Assembly (NCBI GenBank): GCA_009702045.1
Contig: WLIV01000005.1
Coordinates: 62,001 to 126,000 of the forward strand
DNA: 64,000 nucleotides
From: Actinomycetota bacterium
GTDB taxonomy: Bacteria > Actinomycetota > Acidimicrobiia > Acidimicrobiales > Ilumatobacteraceae
Direction: 5' to 3'
Shown: positions 44,607-53,186 of the stretch, in pieces
Position numbering within the stretch: position 1 is the stretch's first letter
Layout of the letters: every line of letters begins with the position of its first letter
Made by a program: the position numbers and the translations under genes
The notes under the pieces: model-generated
What the model was told of the DNA's origin: nothing
The model's input: the letters and a program-made list of their open reading frames with translations, nothing else
Database searches by the model: none

Positions 44607-45626
44607 TCAGTCGACGAACGTGTTGCACAGGTCGATCAGCTCACGCAGTTCGCCGTAACCGTGCTTGGAGAACGGCAGCGCGATCCGCTGCAGATCGAGG
44701 CGATCGTTCTCCTTGCGCTCGGGTTCGAACGGTTCGGCATGGTGGATGGTGCCGGACGTGCAGAGATGACCGAACCGATCGTTGAGCAGCAAGAGCTGCT
44801 CCTCATTGGGCGCCTGGTGCAGGCGAACGACCAACGTGTCGCCCACGTACCGGAGGCTGTCGTAGTTGCGGTAGAAACCGACGATCTCGCGCACGGCCTC
44901 CTCACAGTCCTCGGTGATGAGGTACAGCTTGGTGTCCTGTGGCGCCACCAGCCCGCGCTCGACCAACTGTTCTTGCACGAACTCGTGCACGGTCTCCCAG
45001 TACGGGTCGCCCGGTGTGTCGAGGAAAACGATCGGCACCGGAACGCCCTTGCCGGTCTGTGTGAGCGTGAGCAGTTCGAACGTTTCGTCGAGCGTGCCGA
45101 AGCCTCCAGGAAGGCACACGAAGCCCTTGCTCTCCTTGATGAGCATCAGCTTGCGGGTGAAGAAGTACTTCATGGCGACGTACTTCGAATCACCGGCAAT
45201 GATGTGGTTCGCGGCCTGCTCGAACGGTAGCCGCACGGACACGCCGATGGAGTGCTCGCGCCCCGCGCCCTCCATACCTGCTTGCATGATGCCGGGCCCG
45301 GCGCCGGTGATGACCATCCAGCCGCGGGCGGCGAGTTCGCCCGCAACCGTGCGGGCAGCGGCATACAGCGGATCATTTTCCTTGGTGCGGGCGCTGCCGA
45401 ACAGGGTCACCTTGGGAATGCCTTGTGAGGATGCGAACATCGCAAACGCATCGCCCAACTCCTGGAGAGCAGCTGCGGCGATCTTCAGATCGAGCAAATC
45501 GGGCTGCTGTTGCACCAACTCGACGGCGGCTCGCAACAGTTGCTGTGACAGGCGCCTGCGGGCACCGACGGGCACAGTCTCCAGCAGTGTGGCGAACAGT
45601 TCGTCGGTGGCGTTGGCGTCGGTCAT
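44607..45626 (-). CDS. LOG-family protein (lysine-decarboxylase-like Rossmann fold)
   Basis: 339 residues. The core has VTLFGSARTKENDPLY, WMVITGAGPGIMQAGMEGAGRE and the PGGFGTLDETFELLTLTQTGK motif (PGGxGTxxE) of nucleotide 5'-monophosphate phosphoribohydrolases such as LOG. The N- and C-terminal extensions (about 60 and 90 residues) are those of the larger TIGR00730-like group. Cytokinin-type nucleotides or plain nucleotides may be the substrate. Its ATG overlaps the tal stop by one base. Confidence 0.85.
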   Translation of the reverse strand: MTDANATDELFATLLETVPVGARRRLSQQLLRAAVELVQQQPDLLDLKIAAAALQELGDAFAMFASSQGIPKVTLFGSARTKENDPLYAAARTVAGELAARGWMVITGAGPGIMQAGMEGAGREHSIGVSVRLPFEQAANHIIAGDSKYVAMKYFFTRKLMLIKESKGFVCLPGGFGTLDETFELLTLTQTGKGVPVPIVFLDTPGDPYWETVHEFVQEQLVERGLVAPQDTKLYLITEDCEEAVREIVGFYRNYDSLRYVGDTLVVRLHQAPNEEQLLLLNDRFGHLCTSGTIHHAEPFEPERKENDRLDLQRIALPFSKHGYGELRELIDLCNTFVD

Positions 45627-46729
45627 CAGCGCAGCTCGGCCGCCTTGGCCGCCAACGCTGCGAGCAGATCATCGAAGCTCTTCTGGAAGCTAGCCACGCC
45701 CTCGCGTTCGAGCTTGTCGGCCACGTCGTCCATGTCGACCCCGACCTCGGCGAGTAGGCGCCATACCTCTTCAGCGTGCGCGACACCTTCGTCGATCGTG
45801 CGGGAGGCTGTGCCGTGGTCGGCGAACGCGTCGATGGTGGCGTCGGGCAGCGTGTTCACCGTGTCGGGACCGATCAACTCGTCGACGTACAGCGTGTCCG
45901 GGTAGCTGGGGTTCTTGGTGGAGGTGCTGGCCCACAGCGGGCGCTGCACCACTGCACCGTCAGCGGCCAGTGCTTCCCAACGAGGTCCGCTGAACGTGTG
46001 GCGGAACGCCTGATACGCCAGCTTGGCTTGGGCGACAGCAGCCTTGCCGCGCAACGCCAACGCAGCAGGAGTGCCGATCGCATCGAGACGCGCATCCACC
46101 TCGCTGTCCACGCGGCTGATGAAGAAGCTGGCCACGCTGGCCACCGCCGCGAGGTCGGCATCGACAGTGCTCGCGTACTGCTCGAGGCCATCGATGTACG
46201 CGTCCATCACGTTCTGGTACCGATCGAGGCTGAAGATCAACGTCACGTTGACGTTGCGCCCCTCGGCGATCATCTGTCGGATCGCTGGCAGTCCCTCGAC
46301 AGTGCCCGGAATCTTCACCATCAGGTTCGGACGCGCGACGCGTTCGTGCAACGCTCGGGCAGCAACCTCGGTACCGGGACCATCGTGTGCCAGACCGGGG
46401 TCGACCTCGACGCTGACGTAACCGTCGCCGGCGAAGCTGGAATGGTAGAGGCCCTCGAACGCGTCGAGGGCACCGTGGATGTCCTGCAGTACCAGCGCCC
46501 AGTAGTGGTCGATGGTGTCGCCGCCGGCGCTCACGAGCGAGCGGAACTGCTCGTCGTAATCGGCCGAACCCTGGATCGCCTTCTGGAAGATCGTGGGGTT
46601 ACTGGTCAGTCCACGGATACCGCTGTGCACCAGACCGGCCAGCGTTCCCTCGGTGAGATAACTGCGCTTCAGGTTGTCGAGCCACGGGCTCTGACCCTGG
46701 TCGTAATACAGGTGGTTGAGACGATCCAT
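45626..46729 (-). CDS. tal: Transaldolase
   Basis: About 367 residues. LYYDQGQSPWLDNLKRSYLTEG, LTSNPTIFQKAI, RPNLMVKIPGTVEGLPAIRQMIAEGRNVNVTLIFSLDRYQNVMDAYIDGLE with the Schiff-base lysine in VKIPGT, and RPLWASTSTKNPSYPDTLYVDELIGPDTVNTLPDAT are clear. It transfers a dihydroxyacetone unit in the non-oxidative pentose phosphate pathway. ATG 46729 is chosen because AAGGAGG is about ten bases upstream; GTG 46738 would be too close. tkt ends just before it. Confidence 0.95.
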   Translation of the reverse strand: MDRLNHLYYDQGQSPWLDNLKRSYLTEGTLAGLVHSGIRGLTSNPTIFQKAIQGSADYDEQFRSLVSAGGDTIDHYWALVLQDIHGALDAFEGLYHSSFAGDGYVSVEVDPGLAHDGPGTEVAARALHERVARPNLMVKIPGTVEGLPAIRQMIAEGRNVNVTLIFSLDRYQNVMDAYIDGLEQYASTVDADLAAVASVASFFISRVDSEVDARLDAIGTPAALALRGKAAVAQAKLAYQAFRHTFSGPRWEALAADGAVVQRPLWASTSTKNPSYPDTLYVDELIGPDTVNTLPDATIDAFADHGTASRTIDEGVAHAEEVWRLLAEVGVDMDDVADKLEREGVASFQKSFDDLLAALAAKAAELR

Positions 46730-46734
46730 GCTGT

Positions 46735-48702
46735 TCACCCCTCCTTGTGTGCCAGCGCGGCGGCACGGGCCACGACGTTGGGAACGTTGATGCCGAGCTT
46801 CTCCAGCACGACGCCACCAGGTGCGCTGGCACCGAAGCGATCGATGCCGATGCTGTCGTCGGCGTACTTGGCCCAGCCGAAGGTGACGCCAGCCTCCACC
46901 GACAACACCGGGATGCCAGCCGGTAGTACGTCGTCGCGGTATGCCGCAGCCTGTGCCTCGAAACGATCCCAGGAAGGAATACTGACGACGCGAGCAGCGA
47001 TTCCGGCTGCGGTCAACTCGGCCGCCGCCTCGACGCACAGCGATACCTCGCTGCCCGTGGCGAGCAGCACGACCTTCGGATCGGGGGCATCGCGTACGAT
47101 TGCGGCGCCGCGATTCACTGCCGAACCGTCGGTGCAGACCGTGAGGTTCTGGCGGCTCAGCACCAGCGCAGTGGGGCCACTGTGGGCAACGGCCGCCCTC
47201 CATGCGGCAACGGTCTCGTTCGCGTCGGCGGGACGAATCACCTGCAGACCGGGGATTGCACGCAGCGTGGCGATGTGCTCGACCGGCTGGTGCGTGGGGC
47301 CGTCCTCGCCGACGCCCACCGAGTCGTGGGTGAACACGAACACGACTTTGGCGCTGCTGAGCGCTGCAAGTCGCACGGGCGGACGCATGTAGTCGAGGAA
47401 CACCAAGAACGTGCCGCCGGCGGGCAGTACGCCGCCGTGCAGCGCCATTCCGACCATCGCCGAACCCATACCGTGCTCGCGTACGCCGTAGTACACCTGG
47501 CGACCTGCCGGTGTGGCCGGGGTCGAGCTGATCTGCGCGGTCAGCTTGGTGCCCGTGTTACCGGTGAGGTCGGCGGCGCCGGCCATCAGCGCCGGCACGC
47601 TTTCGAGTGAGGCATTGAACGCCTTCTCGATGGCGACGCGGGTGGCGATCTTGTCGCCCTGCTCGAACACCGGCAGTGCGGCTTCCCAGCCGTCGACGCC
47701 AGTGACGCCCCATGTGGCATCCCACACGATTCGGTCGAGGTTGCTGGTGTCGAAGCGCTGCTGCCACGCGCCACGGGCGGCCGCGCCGCGGGTGGCGCAG
47801 TGCGAGCGGTAGGCGGCGACCAACTCAGCAGGTGCCCAGAACGGCTCGTCGGGGATACCCATGACGTCCTTGGTGCGGGCGACCTGTTCAGCCGTGAACG
47901 GGTTGCCGTGCGCCTCGTGCCGATCGGTGTGATCGGGGCTGGGATAACCGATGTGGCTGCGCAAGATGAGCAGGCTCGGTTGGTCGCTGATCGATGCCGC
48001 GCGCTGTAGCGCAGCTTCGAGGGCGTCGCAGTCCTCGCCACATTCGCCGAGGTACTCGACGTGCCAGCCATATGCCTGGAACCGAGCCCCGACATCATCG
48101 CTGTAGGCCAGGCTGGTGTCGCCGTCGATGGTGATGTGGTTGTCGTCGTAGACGCAGATCAGACCGCCGAGATGCTGGTGTCCGGCCAGCGACGCAGCCT
48201 CGTGGCTGACACCCTCCATCAGGCATCCGTCGCCGACGATCACGTACGTGCGGTGGTCCACCACATCGGCACCGAACGTGCCGCGCAGGCGGCGCTCAGC
48301 GAGCGCCATACCCACCGCGTTGGCGAAACCCTGTCCCAGCGGACCGGTGGTGACCTCGACACCGGCCGTGTGGCCGACCTCCGGGTGGCCGGGTGTGGCC
48401 GAGCCCCATTGGCGGAAGGCCTTGATGTCGTCGAGTTCCAGACCGTACCCAGCGAGGTACAGCAGGGCGTACTGAAGCATTGAGGCATGTCCGCCGGACA
48501 GAATGAAGCGATCGCGGTCGACCCACTGCGGATCGGTGGGATCGTGGCGCAGCACCCTGCTGTAGATCGTGTGAGCCAATGGTGCGAGCGCCATGGCTGT
48601 TCCCTGATGTCCGCTCTTGGCGTAGAGCGGGGCGTCCATCGCGAAACCGCGGATGAGTGCGATGGCCTGTCGGTCGAGTTCTGGAGTCAGCGTGTTGGAC
48701 AC
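46735..48702 (-). CDS. tkt: Transketolase
   Basis: 655 residues, thiamine diphosphate enzyme of the pentose phosphate pathway. Seen are YAKSGHQGTAMALAPLAHTIY, RDRFILSGGHASMLQYALLYLAGYGLELDDIKAFRQWGSATPGHPE, TTGPLGQGFANAVGMALAE and the ThDP motif VGDGCLMEGVSHEAASLAGH followed by VYDDNHITIDG. The second half shows EHGMGSAMVGMALHGG, FVFTHDSVGVGEDGPTHQPVEHIATLRAIP and SVEAGVTFGW. The start is GTG 48702. It precedes tal in one operon. Confidence 0.96.
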   Translation of the reverse strand: MSNTLTPELDRQAIALIRGFAMDAPLYAKSGHQGTAMALAPLAHTIYSRVLRHDPTDPQWVDRDRFILSGGHASMLQYALLYLAGYGLELDDIKAFRQWGSATPGHPEVGHTAGVEVTTGPLGQGFANAVGMALAERRLRGTFGADVVDHRTYVIVGDGCLMEGVSHEAASLAGHQHLGGLICVYDDNHITIDGDTSLAYSDDVGARFQAYGWHVEYLGECGEDCDALEAALQRAASISDQPSLLILRSHIGYPSPDHTDRHEAHGNPFTAEQVARTKDVMGIPDEPFWAPAELVAAYRSHCATRGAAARGAWQQRFDTSNLDRIVWDATWGVTGVDGWEAALPVFEQGDKIATRVAIEKAFNASLESVPALMAGAADLTGNTGTKLTAQISSTPATPAGRQVYYGVREHGMGSAMVGMALHGGVLPAGGTFLVFLDYMRPPVRLAALSSAKVVFVFTHDSVGVGEDGPTHQPVEHIATLRAIPGLQVIRPADANETVAAWRAAVAHSGPTALVLSRQNLTVCTDGSAVNRGAAIVRDAPDPKVVLLATGSEVSLCVEAAAELTAAGIAARVVSIPSWDRFEAQAAAYRDDVLPAGIPVLSVEAGVTFGWAKYADDSIGIDRFGASAPGGVVLEKLGINVPNVVARAAALAHKEG

Positions 48703-48756
48703 GACGTCAGAATCTAGCTGGGCGGTCGTCTCGCAGGAGAACGGTTGCCGTGTTCC

Positions 48757-49152
48757 TCAGACGGGCGGCAACAACGTGAACGGCACGAGGTGCCACGGTC
48801 CGTGATCGACGCGGCAGTGGGCGAAGATCTGTCCGTACTCGGTGAACTCCAGTTCGCCACGTACGAGTCGGTACGTGAACTTGCCCGGCTCGACGCTGAA
48901 CGGGCTGACGTTGCGGGCCATCTGCTCAGCGTCCTCGCCCAGACCCTTGCGGAACACGACTTCGAACACACCCTGACCGGGTTCACCGGGAGGGCAGAAG
49001 ATCAGCGCCACCAGGTGGGGTGTGAGCGTGACCGGCACCGGGTCGGGTGCGGCCATCGAGAACATCGCCCCGGTGAGGTCGATGCGAGTCGACGGGCCGG
49101 GCGCCTCGCGCATCTCGAAGTTCTCGACGAAAAGTGCGGCAACGATCTGCAT
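48757..49152 (-). CDS. Conserved hypothetical protein
   Basis: 131 residues, no membrane span, beta-rich by appearance. MQIVAALFVENFEMREAPGPSTRIDLTGAMFS and FTYRLVRGELEFTEYGQIFAHC look conserved, and it resembles the short DUF6941-like proteins, but I cannot confirm the family. It lies between nagA and tkt on the same strand. Confidence 0.65.
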   Translation of the reverse strand: MQIVAALFVENFEMREAPGPSTRIDLTGAMFSMAAPDPVPVTLTPHLVALIFCPPGEPGQGVFEVVFRKGLGEDAEQMARNVSPFSVEPGKFTYRLVRGELEFTEYGQIFAHCRVDHGPWHLVPFTLLPPV

Positions 49153-49173
49153 GGTGGACCAGGGTAACGGTGT

Positions 49174-50259
49174 TCAGCGGGTGGGCGATCCCGCGACCCA
49201 CACCTGTTCAACCTGCAGGTCGGGTGTGAGCGCAACCACATCGGCCCGCTGGCCGACGGCAATTCCTCCACGGTCGTGGAGTCCCAGGAGGCGCGCCGGG
49301 TTGCTGCTGGCGGCCCGGACCGCTGTGGCGAGGTCGACCCCCGATGCCACGCACACACGGATCGCCGCGTCCATTGTCAGCGCGCTGCCCGCGAGTGTGC
49401 CGTCGGGGAGACGGGGCGCACCGTCGCGAAACTCCAGCCGCATGGTGCCGACGGTGCCCGTGCGCCAGCCGACTGCGTCGGTGACCAGAACCGCTCGTGA
49501 TGCTCCCAACGCGGTGAACCCCATGCGCACCATACGCGGGTGCACGTGCACACCGTCCGCGATCAACGAGGCGCACACGGCCTCGTTGGTGAGCGCGAAC
49601 GCAGCGACACCGGGGGAGCGGTGGCCGAGACCGCTCATCGCGTTGAACAGATGTGTGACCAGGCGTGCGCCGGCCGCTACCACGGCGTCGAACTCAGCTT
49701 CGGATGCCGTGCTGTGGCCGATGGCGACCAGCACTCCAGCTGCAGCGAGCACCCGGGTGGCGTGAGTTGCGAGCGGTTGCTCGGCGCCGAGCGTCATGAC
49801 AGCGACATGGGACGGAAGGCCGCGGATCCAGTCGAGATCGATCGGCACGATCAGGTCCGGCCGGTGTGCTCCGGCAGCGCCTCCCAGGAATGGACCTTCC
49901 AGGTGTACTCCAGCGATTGTCGGTCGGCCCGATGCAGGGCGAGCCATTGCCTCGGCGATTCGTCGTAGTGGCGCCGCATACCGGCCGAGCGGTGCGGTGA
50001 CCAACGTCGGGCACCAGGTGGTGACGCCCTGCGCGAGCAGCAGCGCGGCGAGGCGGTTCCAGTCGGCTCCAGTGGCGCTCGCCACGTCGATGTCGTCGAT
50101 GCCGTTGACCTGGAGGTCGACGAAACCCGGCACGAGCACCCGATCGCCGCCGCCGACCCCCGGCCGGATGGCCACGATGACGCCATCGGCGGAGTGGACC
50201 ACCGCGTCGTGTACCCAACCGTCGGCCGTGAGCACTCGCCCTGCGGCAACGGAGGTCAT
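49174..50259 (-). CDS. nagA: N-acetylglucosamine-6-phosphate deacetylase
   Basis: 361 residues, amidohydrolase fold. LVPGFVDLQVNGIDDIDVA, GVTTWCPTLVT, GVHLEGPFLGGAAGAHRPDLI, VAIGHSTASEAEFDAVVAAGARLVTHLFNAMSGLGHRSPG, CASLIADGVHVHP and VLVTDAVGW carry the metal and substrate residues. It converts GlcNAc-6-P to glucosamine-6-P in amino-sugar recycling. It heads the minus-strand run nagA-hypothetical-tkt-tal-LOG and diverges from a TetR gene. Confidence 0.93.
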   Translation of the reverse strand: MTSVAAGRVLTADGWVHDAVVHSADGVIVAIRPGVGGGDRVLVPGFVDLQVNGIDDIDVASATGADWNRLAALLLAQGVTTWCPTLVTAPLGRYAAPLRRIAEAMARPASGRPTIAGVHLEGPFLGGAAGAHRPDLIVPIDLDWIRGLPSHVAVMTLGAEQPLATHATRVLAAAGVLVAIGHSTASEAEFDAVVAAGARLVTHLFNAMSGLGHRSPGVAAFALTNEAVCASLIADGVHVHPRMVRMGFTALGASRAVLVTDAVGWRTGTVGTMRLEFRDGAPRLPDGTLAGSALTMDAAIRVCVASGVDLATAVRAASSNPARLLGLHDRGGIAVGQRADVVALTPDLQVEQVWVAGSPTR

Positions 50260-50333
50260 TCGGCGGTCCTCATCGTGGTCGGATGTTAGGCCGTCAGCAC
50301 TCGGTCACACGCAGGCCTTCTAGGCTGTCGATC

Positions 50334-50948
50334 ATGTCAGAACACGGTGGCGAGCAACTGTCCACCCGTGCACTGATTTTGGCCGAGGCGCGCAAGTGTT
50401 TCGCCGACAGCGGATACGACGGAACCTCGCTGAACGACATTGCTGCCGGTGTGGGTATCCGCCGGCCCAGCCTGCTGCACCACTTCCCGTCGAAGGAAGC
50501 GCTGTATGAAGAGGTGTTCGAACAGTTGCTCAGCGATTGGATTGAGCGCCTCGCCGGAGCCATCGGCGCGCCAGAGACCGGAAACCGCAAGATGGAACTC
50601 GTCATCGGTGCCGGCTTCGACCTGTTCGCCGACAACCCCGACTACGTGCGCCTGATGCGCCGCGAGGCGCTCGACGGAGGTATCCACCTGGGTATCGACA
50701 TGGCGGCTGTGCTGCGGCCGATGTTCGACCGTGCAGTGCTGTTCTTCGAGCGGGAAATGAACTCCGGTACGTTTCGTCGACAAGACCCAGCGCAACTGCT
50801 GCTCACCGGGTACGGCGCGCTGCTCAGCTACTTCAGTGATGCCCCGTTCGTGGGTGGCCTGATCGACGCCGACGCGTTGTCGCCCGACGTGCTGCGCCGT
50901 CGACGGCAGCACATCATCGACTTCTTCCTTGCCGCTCTGGAGCCCTGA
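50334..50948 (+). CDS. TetR-family transcriptional regulator
   Basis: About 204 residues. The N-terminal HTH is LSTRALILAEARKCFADSGYDGTSLNDIAAGVGIRRPSLLHHFPSKEALYEEVFEQLL, and the ligand domain carries LMRREALDGGI. ATG 50334 is preferred over the upstream extension. It is followed after 69 bases by an acyl-CoA synthetase and diverges from nagA, so it probably controls one of these; fatty-acid or acyl-CoA ligands are common for such neighbours. Confidence 0.9.
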   Translation: MSEHGGEQLSTRALILAEARKCFADSGYDGTSLNDIAAGVGIRRPSLLHHFPSKEALYEEVFEQLLSDWIERLAGAIGAPETGNRKMELVIGAGFDLFADNPDYVRLMRREALDGGIHLGIDMAAVLRPMFDRAVLFFEREMNSGTFRRQDPAQLLLTGYGALLSYFSDAPFVGGLIDADALSPDVLRRRRQHIIDFFLAALEP

Positions 50949-51017
50949 CAGGCCGACGCTGTGGGCGCCGCGGGAGTGTCCAGTGTCGGGCGCATGCCGT
51001 TGGCTACCGTGGCAGCG

Positions 51018-53186
51018 ATGAGTACCACTGGCCACACGCTCTCCGAGTCTGCATCAAAGGCGTTGTTGCGCCAGTACGGGGTGCCGTTGGCGCCCGAACG
51101 CGAAGTGCGCAGCGCCGACGATGCCGCTGCCGCTGCCGCTGAGGTGGGGTTCCCTGTCGTGGCCAAACTGTGTGGCGATGCGATTGCCCACAAGACCGAG
51201 CGCGGGCTGGTCAAGTTGCGCCTCGCCGACGCCGCGGCTGTTCATGCTGCAGCAGCGGAACTGTTGGCCAAGGCCACCCCGGCCGACGGTGACGTCACCG
51301 TGCTCGTCGCCCCGATGATCAGCGGCAACAGGGAGCTCATCGCCGGGATCGTCCGCGACCCGCAGTTCGGTGCGAACGTCATGATCGGGATCGGCGGAGT
51401 GCTCGCTGAAGCCATTGCCGACGTGCAGTTCCGCCCAGTGCCGTTGTCCGCCATCGACGCACAGGAGATGATCGACGGGCTGGCGACGCAGAAGCTGCTA
51501 GGAGAATTCCGCGGTGAGGCGGCGGTTGACCGTGCCGCGCTGGCCCAGGTGCTCCTCGGACTGTCGGCACTTGCCGCAGCACGTCCCGATGTCGCCAGCG
51601 TCGACGTCAACCCGCTGATCATCAGCGCCGCCGGCATTCCGGTGGCGGTGGATGCGCTGGTGGAGATCGACACCGCTCCAGGACGGACATCGGCCGGGAC
51701 CGCTCGGCCCCGACCCACCGATGCCCAGTTTCGCGCGCTGTTCGACCCCAAGGGTGTGCTGATCGCAGGTGCCTCGACGCACCCCGGCAAGTTCGGGTTC
51801 GTCAGCCTGCACAACGTGCTCGCCTCTGGCTACAAGGGTGGTGTCTTCGGCACGAACCTGCAGGGTGAGGAAGTGCTCGGTATCCGCACCGTGGCCGACA
51901 TTGAGCAGTTGCCCGATGGTCAGATCGATCTCGTCTTCGTCTGTACGCCAGCGGCCGCCAATCCGGCGCTGTTGCGGGCGTGCGCAGCCAAAGGTGTGAA
52001 GGCTGCATTCCTCACCAGTGCCGGCTATGGGGAAGCTGGCGATGAGGGTCGAGTCGCGGAAGCTGCACTGGTGGCGCTGGCCGATGAGCTGGGAATCCTG
52101 CTGGCCGGACCAAATGGTCAGGGTGTCGTCAGCACGCCGGCGTCGTTGTGTGCGCAGATCGTCGCCCCGTACCCACCGGCCGGTCGCATCGGCGTTGCCA
52201 GTCAGAGCGGCAACTTTGTCAGCAGCTTTCTCAACTACGCCCGCCAGACCGGTGTGGGCATCAGCCGCGCAGTGTCGGCTGGCAACGCTGCCGCGGTCAC
52301 CCCGGCCGACTACCTCGACTGGTATGCCGCCGACGACGCCACTGATGTATCGCTGGCGTACGTCGAAGGCATCGCCGACGGCCGCGGGCTGCTCGAGCGG
52401 TTCGCTTCGGTTGCTGCCCGCAAGCCCCTGGTACTCGTCAAGGGCGGCGCGACCGAAGGTGGCGCCATGGCCGCTGCCAGCCACACCGGCGCACTGGCGG
52501 CCAACGACAAGGTGTTTGACGGGGCATGTCGCCAGGCCGGTGTCACTCGCGCCGCCACTGTGGAAGAGGCCTTCGAGGCTGCGGCCTCCTTCGCCACACA
52601 GCCATTGCCCAAAGGGCCGAACACGGTGGTGCTCACCACGGCGGGGGGCTGGGGTGTCGTCACCAGCGACGCCATCGTCAGCGATGGCCGCCTGCGGCTG
52701 ATGGCCCTGCCCGACGATCTCAAGGCCCAACTGGACACCAAGCTGCCGGCGCGCTGGAGCCACAACAACCCTGTCGACTGTGCCGGTGGGGAAACGCGCG
52801 ACACGATCCCCGAGGTGCTGGAGATGATCGCCGCTCACCCGGCCGTCGACGCAATCATCTACATCGGTCTCGGGATTCAGAGCAACCAGGCACGGCTGAT
52901 GAAGGAAGGCCGGTTCTACCCCGATCACGGCCTCGAACGAATTGTTGCGTACCACGAGCGACAGGACGAACGCTTCGCCGAGGCAGCCGTTGCTCTCTCC
53001 GAGCGCTATGGGAAGCCGATCCTCTGCGCCACCGAGTTGGCAGTGGCCGATCCCGACAACCCCGGACCGCGAGCGGTGCGAGCCGCGGGCCGACTCTGTT
53101 ACGCCAGCGGCAACCGGGCAGTCACTGCCCTTGGGCACCTCTGGCAGTACGCACAGTTCCGGGAGCGCAGAGGGCTGTCGGGATGA
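51018..53186 (+). CDS. NDP-forming acyl-CoA synthetase, ATP-grasp domain first
   Basis: About 722 residues. The ATP-grasp domain (LLRQYGVPLAPEREVRSADDAAAAAAEVGFPVVAKLCGDAIAHKTERGLVKL, ending VDVNPLI) lies at residues 5-215, before the CoA-binding domain (LFDPKGVLIAGASTHPGKFGFVSLHNVLASGYKGGVFGTN). Two ligase-CoA domains follow with VKGGATEGGAMAAASHTGALAAND, the histidine that is phosphorylated in this family. It should make an acyl-CoA from the acid, CoA and ATP (or the reverse); the acid is unknown. ATG 51018 is chosen from several. The stop overlaps dacB. Confidence 0.88.
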   Translation: MSTTGHTLSESASKALLRQYGVPLAPEREVRSADDAAAAAAEVGFPVVAKLCGDAIAHKTERGLVKLRLADAAAVHAAAAELLAKATPADGDVTVLVAPMISGNRELIAGIVRDPQFGANVMIGIGGVLAEAIADVQFRPVPLSAIDAQEMIDGLATQKLLGEFRGEAAVDRAALAQVLLGLSALAAARPDVASVDVNPLIISAAGIPVAVDALVEIDTAPGRTSAGTARPRPTDAQFRALFDPKGVLIAGASTHPGKFGFVSLHNVLASGYKGGVFGTNLQGEEVLGIRTVADIEQLPDGQIDLVFVCTPAAANPALLRACAAKGVKAAFLTSAGYGEAGDEGRVAEAALVALADELGILLAGPNGQGVVSTPASLCAQIVAPYPPAGRIGVASQSGNFVSSFLNYARQTGVGISRAVSAGNAAAVTPADYLDWYAADDATDVSLAYVEGIADGRGLLERFASVAARKPLVLVKGGATEGGAMAAASHTGALAANDKVFDGACRQAGVTRAATVEEAFEAAASFATQPLPKGPNTVVLTTAGGWGVVTSDAIVSDGRLRLMALPDDLKAQLDTKLPARWSHNNPVDCAGGETRDTIPEVLEMIAAHPAVDAIIYIGLGIQSNQARLMKEGRFYPDHGLERIVAYHERQDERFAEAAVALSERYGKPILCATELAVADPDNPGPRAVRAAGRLCYASGNRAVTALGHLWQYAQFRERRGLSG

